Part shown: piece after piece, positions 13,378 to 21,362 of the stretch
How positions within the stretch are numbered: the first letter of the stretch is position 1
How the letters are laid out: every line of letters begins with the position of its first letter
Source: Treponema sp. UBA4328
GTDB lineage: Bacteria; Spirochaetota; Spirochaetia; Treponematales; Treponemataceae
Assembly (NCBI GenBank): GCA_002394465.1
Contig: DGTU01000172.1
Location: 1-21,535 of the forward strand
Direction: 5' to 3'
DNA: 21,535 nt
Position numbers and translations under genes: made by a program
Notes under the pieces: generated by a model
Databases searched by the model: none
Told to the model about the DNA's origin: nothing
What the model saw: only the letters and a program-made list of their open reading frames with translations

Positions 13378-15500
13378 CTCTCACCTATATCAAAAGACGG
13401 AAGCAGCTGCTTCTTTGCCCTGGAAGTAAACGCTCCGTCGTTAAAGTCATCAATTTTAATGTCAGATGAAGCCGCAATAAAAATATGAAAGCGCTTTACA
13501 GGCTTGAATGAAAGACCGAGGCGCACTGCCGGTACAAGATTGAATGACGAGTTTGAAGAATTCTTTTCATTGAAGTTCCAGCGCAGGCGCGCAAAAGCAA
13601 GCATATCAAGATTGAGGATGCTGTGAAGGTTTCTCTGACGTCCGATTCCAAGATCTATTCCGGCAGTTTCACCGAAGCACGTAAGGTACTGAGTCGAGGC
13701 AATTGTTCCGTAAATATTCTGGTTTCCGTACTGCAGTCCGAGTCCGAGACAGAGGTTTGTATCAATCGTACTTTCAAACTGGAGCAGGACTTCATCACGC
13801 GGCCATATATCAGCCTCGATGCACAGTTTTTTTGTTTTTTTGGAATCCTTTATAATGTCAAATGAAACTGTTTCCTGTTCCTGCGTTATTTTACCGGCGC
13901 TGATATGATAAATCTTACCGGATCTCGGAGTCACGCTGATTTTGTCCCCTTCTCCAGTATATACGCCGTCAGCCCTGAAATGTTCAATCCTGATTTTTGA
14001 TTCCGTCGGGAAAAAGCTGTCCTTGCATACATAAACATCAAGTTCAGTGTTCCCCGGAATTCCGATTATTGCGCCCTGAGGGAAAACCGTACGCGCCGGG
14101 ATTTTATAGCGGAGGCTTGCAAGTTCAACGTGACCGTTTTCGACCTTTACGACACACTGACCGTATTTGTTAAAAACTGCACAGTCAAAGCTTCCTTCGA
14201 TTACAAGCTGACTGTAGGGAACTTCAGAGAAGGCTTCCTTTTCATCGAGGACAAGCATCCACGAAAGGTAGGCTTCCATCGCATGCATGTCCGTAAAGGC
14301 GTTCCTGGCATAGTCGGCAAGTCCCTGTGTCTTATGGTTCAGGTAGTTCATGATTGAAGACATCGTTGCATCATGTTCTTCATCCATTTCCGGCTGGAAC
14401 GAAATCGGATCATAGATAATCGGCGGAAAGACTTTCTTTAAGATTTTATCTGCAGCAGAACGAAGTCCCTTAAAATCCCTGTAATAGGTCTTTACGCTGC
14501 CGTTGAATGCAGTTGCAATGTCAGTAACCTGAACCGGAATGAACGGACCGAGATAAAACGGATAATATTCCCTGTCCAGAAACTGCACGTAATATCTGTT
14601 CATGCGCACCAGATAATCGTCTTCGTAGGTTTTCATGTCAGTATTGAAATAATTTGCAAGGACAAGCACGTTCCCGTATTTCTTATACTTCCATTTTCTT
14701 CTGTTCATCGGAACCGTCGGAACTATGTCTTCTGCACTGACTATGTTCCAGATAAAGCCGTATTCAGACTTGTCTTCAATATCATAAGTCGTGACGTTAG
14801 GACAGGCAAATGTATATGTATAGACATATTTTCTGTTAATGAGTGAGCCCCGTACAAAAATTGACGAAATGACGTTCACTACGGCAGCTCCGCGGCTGTG
14901 TCCTGTCATAAAGAAAAACGCATTTTCAGCATCAATCTTATGCTTGAGGAGATAGGCAAAAAGATCTGAATAAATCTGAACTGCGGCAAGGCTGAAGCCT
15001 TCATGCACGGGACTTTCATCTGCCGTCCTGTCGCTCAGGTTTATGTTGGAAATCCATTCGTTAGAATTAAGGGGTGTTCCGCGTACTACAAGAAAAACAA
15101 GGGTTCTCTTTCCAAGGGAAGAATCAATTGTTTTTGAAGCAATGCTGTATGCACACTGATCATTTCCCCACAGCGGATTTGAATAGTCAATGTCATACTT
15201 GAATTCCATGTCCTGCTTTTTTACGCCGAGTTTCTGATACAGCTGAATAAGGTCATTGCTGTTTCTGTCTTTTTCAAAATCTACATAAGAATCAGTTGAA
15301 AGGACGGCTGCAAGGCGCGCAAGACCATGATTATAAATTTCAGCTTCCTGACCGAACCACTTTTCATTCCATTCAATTTCAACCGGCACGTTACTGTTTT
15401 TTTCGCTCAGAAGTGCCGTTGCAGGAACAGAAAGTTTCTCTGAAAAGGCTGAGGATAAGACTGCACCGGTAAAAAAAGCACTCAGGAAAAGGCGTTTCAT
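13335..15500 (-). CDS. Class 3 type lipase with beta-barrel-like C-terminus
   Basis: A 721-residue exported protein. It has a Sec signal peptide (about 1-20), then an alpha/beta-hydrolase part (about 55-290) of the fungal-type (class 3) lipase family. Seen here: VVRGTPL, the nucleophile elbow TGHSRGA (Ser202) and NIVSAEDIVPTVP, whose Asp258 matches the usual catalytic aspartate; I could not place the histidine with certainty. A middle part (about 290-570) is unassigned. The last 145 residues alternate polar and hydrophobic residues in strand-like stretches (LGLGLQYG, AVRLGLSFKP) and the protein ends in ALMLGFKF. A terminal phenylalanine is typical of outer-membrane barrels. The gene overlaps the upstream HtrA gene (ATGA), with GAGGAA as ribosome site. 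A surface or outer-membrane lipase is inferred. Confidence 0.82.
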   Translation of the reverse strand: MKRLFLSAFFTGAVLSSAFSEKLSVPATALLSEKNSNVPVEIEWNEKWFGQEAEIYNHGLARLAAVLSTDSYVDFEKDRNSNDLIQLYQKLGVKKQDMEFKYDIDYSNPLWGNDQCAYSIASKTIDSSLGKRTLVFLVVRGTPLNSNEWISNINLSDRTADESPVHEGFSLAAVQIYSDLFAYLLKHKIDAENAFFFMTGHSRGAAVVNVISSIFVRGSLINRKYVYTYTFACPNVTTYDIEDKSEYGFIWNIVSAEDIVPTVPMNRRKWKYKKYGNVLVLANYFNTDMKTYEDDYLVRMNRYYVQFLDREYYPFYLGPFIPVQVTDIATAFNGSVKTYYRDFKGLRSAADKILKKVFPPIIYDPISFQPEMDEEHDATMSSIMNYLNHKTQGLADYARNAFTDMHAMEAYLSWMLVLDEKEAFSEVPYSQLVIEGSFDCAVFNKYGQCVVKVENGHVELASLRYKIPARTVFPQGAIIGIPGNTELDVYVCKDSFFPTESKIRIEHFRADGVYTGEGDKISVTPRSGKIYHISAGKITQEQETVSFDIIKDSKKTKKLCIEADIWPRDEVLLQFESTIDTNLCLGLGLQYGNQNIYGTIASTQYLTCFGETAGIDLGIGRQRNLHSILNLDMLAFARLRWNFNEKNSSNSSFNLVPAVRLGLSFKPVKRFHIFIAASSDIKIDDFNDGAFTSRAKKQLLPSFDIGERVQLQPALMLGFKF

Positions 15501-16753
15501 TTTTCAGATGGTTCCTCAAGCGTAACCTTGATTTTTTTGTATTCCCTGTTTCTGTAAACGGTAAGGGTTACGCTGTCACCCGGCCTTTTGGCTTCAAGTG
15601 CGCTTGTATAGTCTGCATAGGTTTTAACGTTAATGTCATCGACTGCTACGATAATGTCGCCGCCGATATAGAACACGGAAGGATTGTACCTGTTTCCGTA
15701 CTGTACCGCCCTGCTTCCGCCGAGAAGCCCTGACTTTTCAGTCTGTGAATTCTTTTCTACCTGGCTTACAAGGATTCCGTAACTTATTTCAAGACCGGCA
15801 TATCTTGCAATGCTGCCTGTCATCTGGACAGGAGTAATCCTTAATACACCGCGCCTTACCCTTCCAAACTGAAGCAGGTCATTAACGACGCGTCTTGCAG
15901 TGCTCACAGGAACGGCAAAACCAATGCCGGCAGAGTTTCCGGAATCAGAAATAATCATCGTGTTTATTCCGATCATTTTGCCTGAAGAATCAAGAAGAGG
16001 TCCGCCTGAGTTTCCCGGATTGATTGCCGCATCCGTCTGAATCATATTGCGGATTATGACGCGCTTGCTTTCCTGAATAGGACGTCCGAGCCCAGAAATA
16101 ATTCCCGTAGTCATCGTGCGTTCAAGACCGAACGGATTTCCGATTGCAATCACCTTCTGTCCGACTTTAAGTTCATCACTGTTTCCGAAGGTAATCGTCC
16201 TGAGCTTTACGCTTTCCGGCGGATCAAATTTAAGGACTGCAATGTCACTTTCAGTATCTTTACCGATAACCCTTCCTTCGTAGCTTGAACCGTCTGAAAG
16301 GGAAATCGTGATTTTTGTTGCATCAGAAATTACGTGTACGTTCGTTACGACGTATCCGCGCCTGTCAATTATTGAGCCGGAGCCTGAACCGCCGCTTTGA
16401 GTTACCGGTTCAAAAAACCAATTTACTCCCATTGTCTGCGTCGTAATGTTGACAACGGCTTCGTTGCAGGATTCGTAGACATTAATGTTCTCCTGCTCAT
16501 CCTGTGTATATTTAACTTTCTTTGATTCAAGTGCAACGGTCCTTGCATTCACGCTGTCGATGATCGCATTCTGGCTGTCGATATTTGCCTGCTGCATTTC
16601 TGCAATCTGCCCTTCAAGGTTACGGATATAATTCTGAACATCCGATGCATTTTCAGATACAGCCCTGTCGTTGTTTTTTTCAGTTATAAAAAAAGCTACC
16701 GCAAGCGCAAGAAAAGCCCCGGCAAGCATTCCGATTATTGTATTCTTGAACAT
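15497..16753 (-). CDS. Membrane-anchored HtrA/DegS-like serine protease
   Basis: A 418-residue trypsin-like protease. It has an N-terminal membrane anchor (about 5-23), a coiled-coil-like stretch (about 38-80), a protease domain (about 95-295) and one C-terminal PDZ domain (about 320-412). The catalytic triad is intact: His140 in VVTNVHV, Asp170 in SDIAVL and Ser249 in NPGNSGGP. One PDZ plus an anchor is the DegS layout rather than the two-PDZ DegP layout; a role in envelope protein quality control or stress signalling is likely. The PDZ carries an insert of about 15 residues (SRAVQYGNRYNPSV). It has its own strong promoter (16761-16789), a predicted leaderless start, and is coupled to the lipase gene downstream. 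Confidence 0.93.
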   Translation of the reverse strand: MFKNTIIGMLAGAFLALAVAFFITEKNNDRAVSENASDVQNYIRNLEGQIAEMQQANIDSQNAIIDSVNARTVALESKKVKYTQDEQENINVYESCNEAVVNITTQTMGVNWFFEPVTQSGGSGSGSIIDRRGYVVTNVHVISDATKITISLSDGSSYEGRVIGKDTESDIAVLKFDPPESVKLRTITFGNSDELKVGQKVIAIGNPFGLERTMTTGIISGLGRPIQESKRVIIRNMIQTDAAINPGNSGGPLLDSSGKMIGINTMIISDSGNSAGIGFAVPVSTARRVVNDLLQFGRVRRGVLRITPVQMTGSIARYAGLEISYGILVSQVEKNSQTEKSGLLGGSRAVQYGNRYNPSVFYIGGDIIVAVDDINVKTYADYTSALEAKRPGDSVTLTVYRNREYKKIKVTLEEPSEK

Positions 16754-16760
16754 ACATTAA

Positions 16761-16789
16761 ATTATAGCGTTTTTAAATGAATATGTCAG
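16761..16789 (-). promoter_or_regulatory. Promoter of the htrA-lipase operon, predicted leaderless
   Basis: Minus strand: -35 CTGACA (16784-16789), 17-base spacer, perfect -10 TATAAT (16761-16766), then 7 bases (TTAATGT) and the ATG at 16753. There is no Shine-Dalgarno sequence. Confidence 0.75.
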
Positions 16790-16811
16790 TCTTACGTGCA
16801 TTTGTTAAGGC

Positions 16812-18344
16812 TTACATGAGCGGGGCAAAAAGCTTTGCAAACGACCACCAGGCACGAACGATCAGCAGCTTTCTGTCGAATTCCCCGCACTCAACATAGT
16901 GGGAAATCTTTTCGTCCTCAAGGAAGATTTTGCGGTACTGTTCGGCAAGCTTCCGGTCATAGAAAAAAAGGTTGTTTTCAAAGTGCAGGTTAAAGCTCCT
17001 GCAGTCGATGTTTGTCGATCCGATGGAAAGAATCTTACCGTCACAGGTTATGGACTTGGCATGAATGAATCCAGGATAAAGATAGAACTTTATTCCCGAC
17101 TGCTGCATCTCACGCACAAACTGATAGCTTGCAGCCTTAACATAGAACTTATCCCAGTCACGCGGAATCTGGATGCGGACATCGACTCCGTTAAATGCAG
17201 CAATCTTAAGGCAGGTCAGGAAAGATTCATCCGGCGTAAAATACGGAGTCTGAATGTAAACGTATTTTTTTGCCTCAGAAATAATCCTTATGAGCGCATC
17301 TTCAATGTTTGCTGCATGGCTTCCGTTCGGATCAGAAGTAACAAGCTGGCACGGAACGACTGAACTGTTTTTTGAAAGCGTATAGCTCAGGTCATGCTTG
17401 TCGTTGTTGAGGACACCTGAAATCTTGCTGAATATTTCTTCCGGGAAAAAATCATTTATGTTTTTCTGAATCTTTCTCTTGCGTTTTTTCCATGCCGTTG
17501 CGCTGTACCAGTCACTGATAAAAAGCGCCTGCATGCTCATTACGACATCGCCCGTAACGCGGACTGCAGTATCCCTCCAGTTTATCTTCCAGGTATCGGA
17601 ACTGTTGCAGTATTCGTCCCCGATATTAATTCCGCCGGTCCAGCCGGTTTTTCCGTCTATCAGGGTCAGTTTTCTGTGGTTTCGGTAATTAATCGTAAGC
17701 GGAAGACCGAGCCTTAACTGAAAGAACGAATGCGTATGTCCGCCGGCTTTGTCGAGTTTTCTGAAGAACCTCATCGGCGTAAACCTTGACCCCAGGTCAT
17801 CATACATAAGGCGCACTTCAACTCCTGAGCGGGCTTTTTCAATAAGCAGGTCCATGAACTTTGTACCGACTTTATCGTTATGAAAGATAAAATATTCAAG
17901 ATAAATGCTTTTCGTTGCCGACTTGAGGTCTTCATACATCCTGTCAAAGCATTCATTTCCGTCGGTAAAGATCTGCGTTTCAGCGGCAGAAGTAAGCAGG
18001 CTCTCTCCCCTTTCAATGTTCATGTTTATGAGCGGAAAATATTCCTTTACAATCGGATGCTGAATCTTCTTTTTCTCTTCATTCAAAAAATCCAGCTGTT
18101 TTTTGATGCTGTCCTTCTTGCGTTCAGAAACAAGCCTGTTGGTAAGCTTCATCCTGAAACTACCCGTAAAAAAATGACCGCTTCCCAGCAGGTAAATAAT
18201 GACACCGCCTACAGGAATGAATACAAGAATAAAAAGCCACAGTCCGCGCTTTGAAGATTCGCGGCGCTCAAAAAAGAGTACGAAGCAGATGAAAATAATT
18301 TCAATGATTTTTGTTGCAATAAGAAAAATGCTGTAGACGCTCAT
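16812..18344 (-). CDS. cls: Cardiolipin synthase (phospholipase D family)
   Basis: A 510-residue enzyme joining two phosphatidylglycerol molecules into cardiolipin and glycerol at the cytoplasmic membrane. Two N-terminal membrane spans (about 5-25 and 34-53) are followed by two phospholipase D HKD motifs: HRKLTLID (His223, Lys225, Asp230) with GWTGGINIG, and HAKSITCD (His428, Lys430, Asp435) with SIGSTNID. The length is usual for bacterial Cls. A GGAG site lies 7 bases before the ATG. It begins 27 bases after the stop of the PEGA protein gene, with no promoter visible between, so both probably share one message. Confidence 0.94.
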   Translation of the reverse strand: MSVYSIFLIATKIIEIIFICFVLFFERRESSKRGLWLFILVFIPVGGVIIYLLGSGHFFTGSFRMKLTNRLVSERKKDSIKKQLDFLNEEKKKIQHPIVKEYFPLINMNIERGESLLTSAAETQIFTDGNECFDRMYEDLKSATKSIYLEYFIFHNDKVGTKFMDLLIEKARSGVEVRLMYDDLGSRFTPMRFFRKLDKAGGHTHSFFQLRLGLPLTINYRNHRKLTLIDGKTGWTGGINIGDEYCNSSDTWKINWRDTAVRVTGDVVMSMQALFISDWYSATAWKKRKRKIQKNINDFFPEEIFSKISGVLNNDKHDLSYTLSKNSSVVPCQLVTSDPNGSHAANIEDALIRIISEAKKYVYIQTPYFTPDESFLTCLKIAAFNGVDVRIQIPRDWDKFYVKAASYQFVREMQQSGIKFYLYPGFIHAKSITCDGKILSIGSTNIDCRSFNLHFENNLFFYDRKLAEQYRKIFLEDEKISHYVECGEFDRKLLIVRAWWSFAKLFAPLM

Positions 18345-18371
18345 TTCCCTGCTCCGCTTTATTCCCCGCTG

Positions 18372-19985
18372 CTAGAACAGCCAGACAAATCCGAGACGGT
18401 TCTTAAGATAGAACTTTCCGTCAGTTTCAGTATAGTAAAGAATGCCGCTGCTGAGGTTGCAGAAAAGCGGGCTCCTTCCGAGCTGAACGTTAAGGTCAAG
18501 TCCGCCTTCGAAACAGCGCGTCCAGTATGAACTGTCTCCGAATGCACTCGTCATGGAAAAATATATTCCCGCTGAACCGGCAGAACCCTTAAGTGCAAGT
18601 GCCGCACCGTTTTTCCAGATATAATCAGTATCATAGACGTCATCATCAAAGCAGACATTATATATAAACTCGCTTGAGATTCCGGCATATATCAGGCTGT
18701 TTTCAAGACCGAGGTTAAATCCGCCGCCGAATCCCCGTCCGTTGTCACTTCCGCACGGTTCATAGAAATCGCACTCATTGCCGCCGCCGCGGATTACGAA
18801 TGCATAGTCAAAATTACATTTCTCAAGCCGCTTCTTTCCTGCAAACTTAAGCGCTGCCCCGTAAGTAAAAGGCTGGTCACCTTCCTTTATCAGAAAGTCC
18901 CCCCACAGGCAGAAATCTGCAAATGAAGAAACTGCATAATCAAAGCCGAATGAAAGCGGAACTCCGTAAAAAGAATCCGTTTTATTCGTAATGTCACAGC
19001 CGGAACGGAAGAACAGTGCAAAGGTATCCTCAGGATGAATCATTGCAGTTCCGACGGAACCTATTGAAAGTCCCTTAAAGTCAGGGAACGCAGCAGCATA
19101 AGTTATTGAAGAATCTATAATGACCGGTGCGTTAAGAATCTGATTTTCACACGAAAGAACGGCAGTATATTCTCCGTCCGGAAGAACATAGCCGTTCATA
19201 TCACAGCCGTCCCAGGTTACCTTCTGATTCCATGTTGAAAAATCATTAAAAATGAAAGTCCTTACGACGTTACCTTCCGGGTCTGTTATATCAAGCTGCC
19301 CCGTACCGTGATTCGATACATAAAAGGAAAAGTCCACCCTGCCGGCAGAAGATGAAAGATAAGGATTCATGGCTTTTTTTCCGGCTTCAAGAGACGAAAT
19401 CCTGAATGCGGCACTTTCAAGCTGAACGTCAAGGTACTGAACCGTATTTCTGTGGATATAGATTTCTTCCGCAAGCGTTTCATATCCGAACATGCTTACT
19501 GAAATTCTGTGCTCACCCTCTGCAAGTTCAAAATAATTCTTCTGCATTGTGCTTCCGTCTACTGAAACGAGCGCACCTGCAGGTTCGGTTTTGATGTCGA
19601 CCCAGCCGGTCCATTTATGCATCTCGACATAAAAATTCTGCGTACGTCCGCCCTTAACGCGGATTCTGAGCCGTTCTGTCCTGTACCCGTCCTTTACGAG
19701 CTTTAATGAATAGTAACCTTCCTTGAGGTCAGAAACTGTCAGGTTTGATACTCCCTGATAAACTCCGTTAAGGTAGATTTTAACTCCGGAAACATCAGTC
19801 TGTATGTAGATTTTTGAAAGCTCTGATTTAATTTCCTGTATCCGGCTTGCAGTAATATCCCTGTCACTTTCCGAAGCGGAAAGCTCTTCAGTCTTCACGA
19901 GCGACATTCTTGACCTGTTCTGTGCACAAATAAAAAAAGGAAGCAGAAAAGATACTGCACAAATCAAAATAATTCTTTTTATCAT
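18372..19985 (-). CDS. Exported PEGA-repeat / FlgD-like / barrel-like envelope protein
   Basis: A 537-residue protein with a signal peptide (MIKRIILICAVSFLLPFFIC, cleavage likely at CA-Q). Two PEGA domains follow (about 59-123 and 128-190; GVKIYLNGVYQGVSN and GALVSVDGSTM with GYRTERL and GYETLAE). Next is a FlgD-like immunoglobulin-fold segment (about 215-292, with WDGCDMNGYVLPDGEY). The last 230 residues are glycine- and aromatic-rich strand-like sequence ending LGFVWLF, suggesting an outer-membrane barrel. PEGA domains are common in surface proteins of unknown ligand. I start it at 19985, where the signal peptide and promoter spacing agree; an in-frame ATG at 20024 would add 13 residues before the signal and lies upstream of the -35 box. 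Function is unknown. Confidence 0.85.
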   Translation of the reverse strand: MIKRIILICAVSFLLPFFICAQNRSRMSLVKTEELSASESDRDITASRIQEIKSELSKIYIQTDVSGVKIYLNGVYQGVSNLTVSDLKEGYYSLKLVKDGYRTERLRIRVKGGRTQNFYVEMHKWTGWVDIKTEPAGALVSVDGSTMQKNYFELAEGEHRISVSMFGYETLAEEIYIHRNTVQYLDVQLESAAFRISSLEAGKKAMNPYLSSSAGRVDFSFYVSNHGTGQLDITDPEGNVVRTFIFNDFSTWNQKVTWDGCDMNGYVLPDGEYTAVLSCENQILNAPVIIDSSITYAAAFPDFKGLSIGSVGTAMIHPEDTFALFFRSGCDITNKTDSFYGVPLSFGFDYAVSSFADFCLWGDFLIKEGDQPFTYGAALKFAGKKRLEKCNFDYAFVIRGGGNECDFYEPCGSDNGRGFGGGFNLGLENSLIYAGISSEFIYNVCFDDDVYDTDYIWKNGAALALKGSAGSAGIYFSMTSAFGDSSYWTRCFEGGLDLNVQLGRSPLFCNLSSGILYYTETDGKFYLKNRLGFVWLF

Positions 19986-19991
19986 AATAAA

Positions 19992-20020
19992 ATAATAAAC
20001 GTTTTGAACATTATTCTCAA
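19992..20020 (-). promoter_or_regulatory. Promoter of the PEGA-cls operon, predicted leaderless
   Basis: Minus strand: -35 TTGAGA (20015-20020), 17-base spacer, -10 TATTAT (19992-19997), then TTTATT and the ATG at 19985. It has the same geometry and the same -35 hexamer as the promoter at 8465-8493, and no Shine-Dalgarno. Confidence 0.75.
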
Positions 20021-20030
20021 TCACCGCACG

Positions 20031-20675
20031 TCATTTGAGCATTTCATTTTCAAGGAAGCTGTAATAGCCCTGCCTGGAAATTATTATGTGGTCGAGGACT
20101 GATATTCCGAGGATTTCGGCTCCTTTAATGAGGTTATGTGTCGTATCGATGTCTGACTGCGAAGGGTTTGGATTTCCGGAAGGATGATTGTGACAGAAGA
20201 TCACCCCGGAGGCCTGTTCCTTGATCGGTACGGAAAAAATCTCCCTCGGATGAACGAGGGCCATGTTTCCGGCTCCGACTGAAACGACGTTTATCGACAG
20301 GATTTCACGGCAGCCCGTAACCGTTATGCACAGAAAATGCTCGGTAGAAGCAATTGCATAGGACTGTACATAGGGAACGACATCAGCAGGCTTATTGAGG
20401 TACGCCTGAGGCCTGCGGTTCAGCCGGGTTCCGAGTTCAAGGCTTGCAGCAATCGACAGCGCTTTATTTCTTCCGACTCCGTCAATTTTGAGGAGGTTTG
20501 AGACGAGGTTATCCCTGTTTGAAGCGGACAGCACCTGAAGGATCTCGCCCGACAGTTTTTCTATCGGGTTCCGCTTCGTGCCGGAGCCAAGGATAAGCAT
20601 TACAAGTTCTTCATTTGTCGGATAATCAATTCCGTTGCAAAGGACGAGTTTACGTAAATTAATTTTTTCTTTCAC
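20031..20675 (-). CDS. radC: RadC/JAB-domain protein (UPF0758)
   Basis: A 214-residue protein of the RadC family: an N-terminal helix-hairpin-helix-like part (LLKIDGVGRNKALSIAASLELG, about 61-82) and a C-terminal JAMM metal-site domain with HNHPSGNPNPSQSD (His162, His164, Ser172, Asp175). The historical link to recombination repair is doubtful; the fold resembles metalloproteases and the true substrate is unknown. The N-terminal region is somewhat shorter and more divergent than in typical RadC proteins. It starts at GTG; the next in-frame ATG would remove 25 conserved residues. The GTG has no Shine-Dalgarno and lies 6 bases after an extended -10 box. It is transcribed toward the PEGA gene, which has its own promoter. 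Confidence 0.9.
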   Translation of the reverse strand: MKEKINLRKLVLCNGIDYPTNEELVMLILGSGTKRNPIEKLSGEILQVLSASNRDNLVSNLLKIDGVGRNKALSIAASLELGTRLNRRPQAYLNKPADVVPYVQSYAIASTEHFLCITVTGCREILSINVVSVGAGNMALVHPREIFSVPIKEQASGVIFCHNHPSGNPNPSQSDIDTTHNLIKGAEILGISVLDHIIISRQGYYSFLENEMLK

Positions 20676-20681
20676 ACTTAT

Positions 20682-20690
20682 ATATAATCA
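20682..20690 (-). promoter_or_regulatory. Extended -10 promoter of radC, predicted leaderless GTG
   Basis: Minus strand: TGA then TTATAT (20682-20687), followed by ATAAGT and the GTG at 20675. Overlapping registers (TATATA, ATTATA) are possible. No clear -35 is seen. Confidence 0.4.
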
Positions 20691-20752
20691 GTAATTTTTC
20701 GTTTTCTGCATGTTTTAAATAAAAATTCATCAAAAAAAACCGAAAATTTATT

Positions 20753-21361
20753 ATGCGCCACATTTTTTATTCTTTTCTGACCTGTTTTTTTCTTTTCTGT
20801 TTTTTAAGTGCCCTTATTTTTACGTCGTGTACTTCAACTCCCGTACAAACTGAAGTCACCCCCTGTTCACGCGAACTTTTAGGGAGCGGAATCAAATCAA
20901 GCGTTCAGCTGCAGAATTTTTTCTTTGCACACAATTCTGACATTCCGCTTTCAAAAATATCACTGATGGCCGGCCTTTACATTGAAGAAGCAGCCGCCGA
21001 AGGAATAAATTCTGACGTTGCATTTGTACAGATGTGTCTTGAAACGGGATTCCTTACCTTCGGAAATCTTGTCGTACCTGAAATGAATAATTTCTGCGGA
21101 CTGGGTGCAATGGATGCAGAACATCCGGGGGAATATTTTAAAGACGAGAGGACAGGCGTGCGCGCGCATATCCAGCACCTTCAGGCATATGCGACTACGG
21201 AAGAAGTAAGCCTGAACCAGCCGCTCGTAGATCCGAGATACAGCTGGCCTCATAAGGTTAAATTTGCAGTAACCGTCCACGATCTCGCCGGAAACTGGGC
21301 AACTGACCCCGAATACGGTGTAAAGCTGGACGGACTGCTGGAAGAACTTGCCCTCTATTAA
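20753..21361 (+). CDS. Glucosaminidase-type lipoprotein (GH73-like)
   Basis: A 202-residue lipoprotein: long hydrophobic signal with lipobox IFTSC (Cys26), then a domain of the mannosyl-glycoprotein endo-beta-N-acetylglucosaminidase family (PF01832). Family features are YIEEAAAEGINSDVAFVQMCLETGFL, whose glutamate (in CLETG) fits the catalytic acid, and NNFCGLGA, followed by GVRAHIQHLQAY. It should cleave glycan strands of peptidoglycan in the periplasm. No Shine-Dalgarno and no convincing promoter hexamers are visible before the ATG. Its stop is one base from the stop of the convergent gene at 21363, with no terminator between. Confidence 0.85.
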   Translation: MRHIFYSFLTCFFLFCFLSALIFTSCTSTPVQTEVTPCSRELLGSGIKSSVQLQNFFFAHNSDIPLSKISLMAGLYIEEAAAEGINSDVAFVQMCLETGFLTFGNLVVPEMNNFCGLGAMDAEHPGEYFKDERTGVRAHIQHLQAYATTEEVSLNQPLVDPRYSWPHKVKFAVTVHDLAGNWATDPEYGVKLDGLLEELALY

Positions 21362-21362
21362 A

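Noticed and set aside
20683..20688. TATAAT on the plus strand as a promoter for the glucosaminidase gene
   Set aside because: No -35 lies at a suitable distance and the same bases serve as the radC -10 region on the other strand; AT-rich coincidence is likely.
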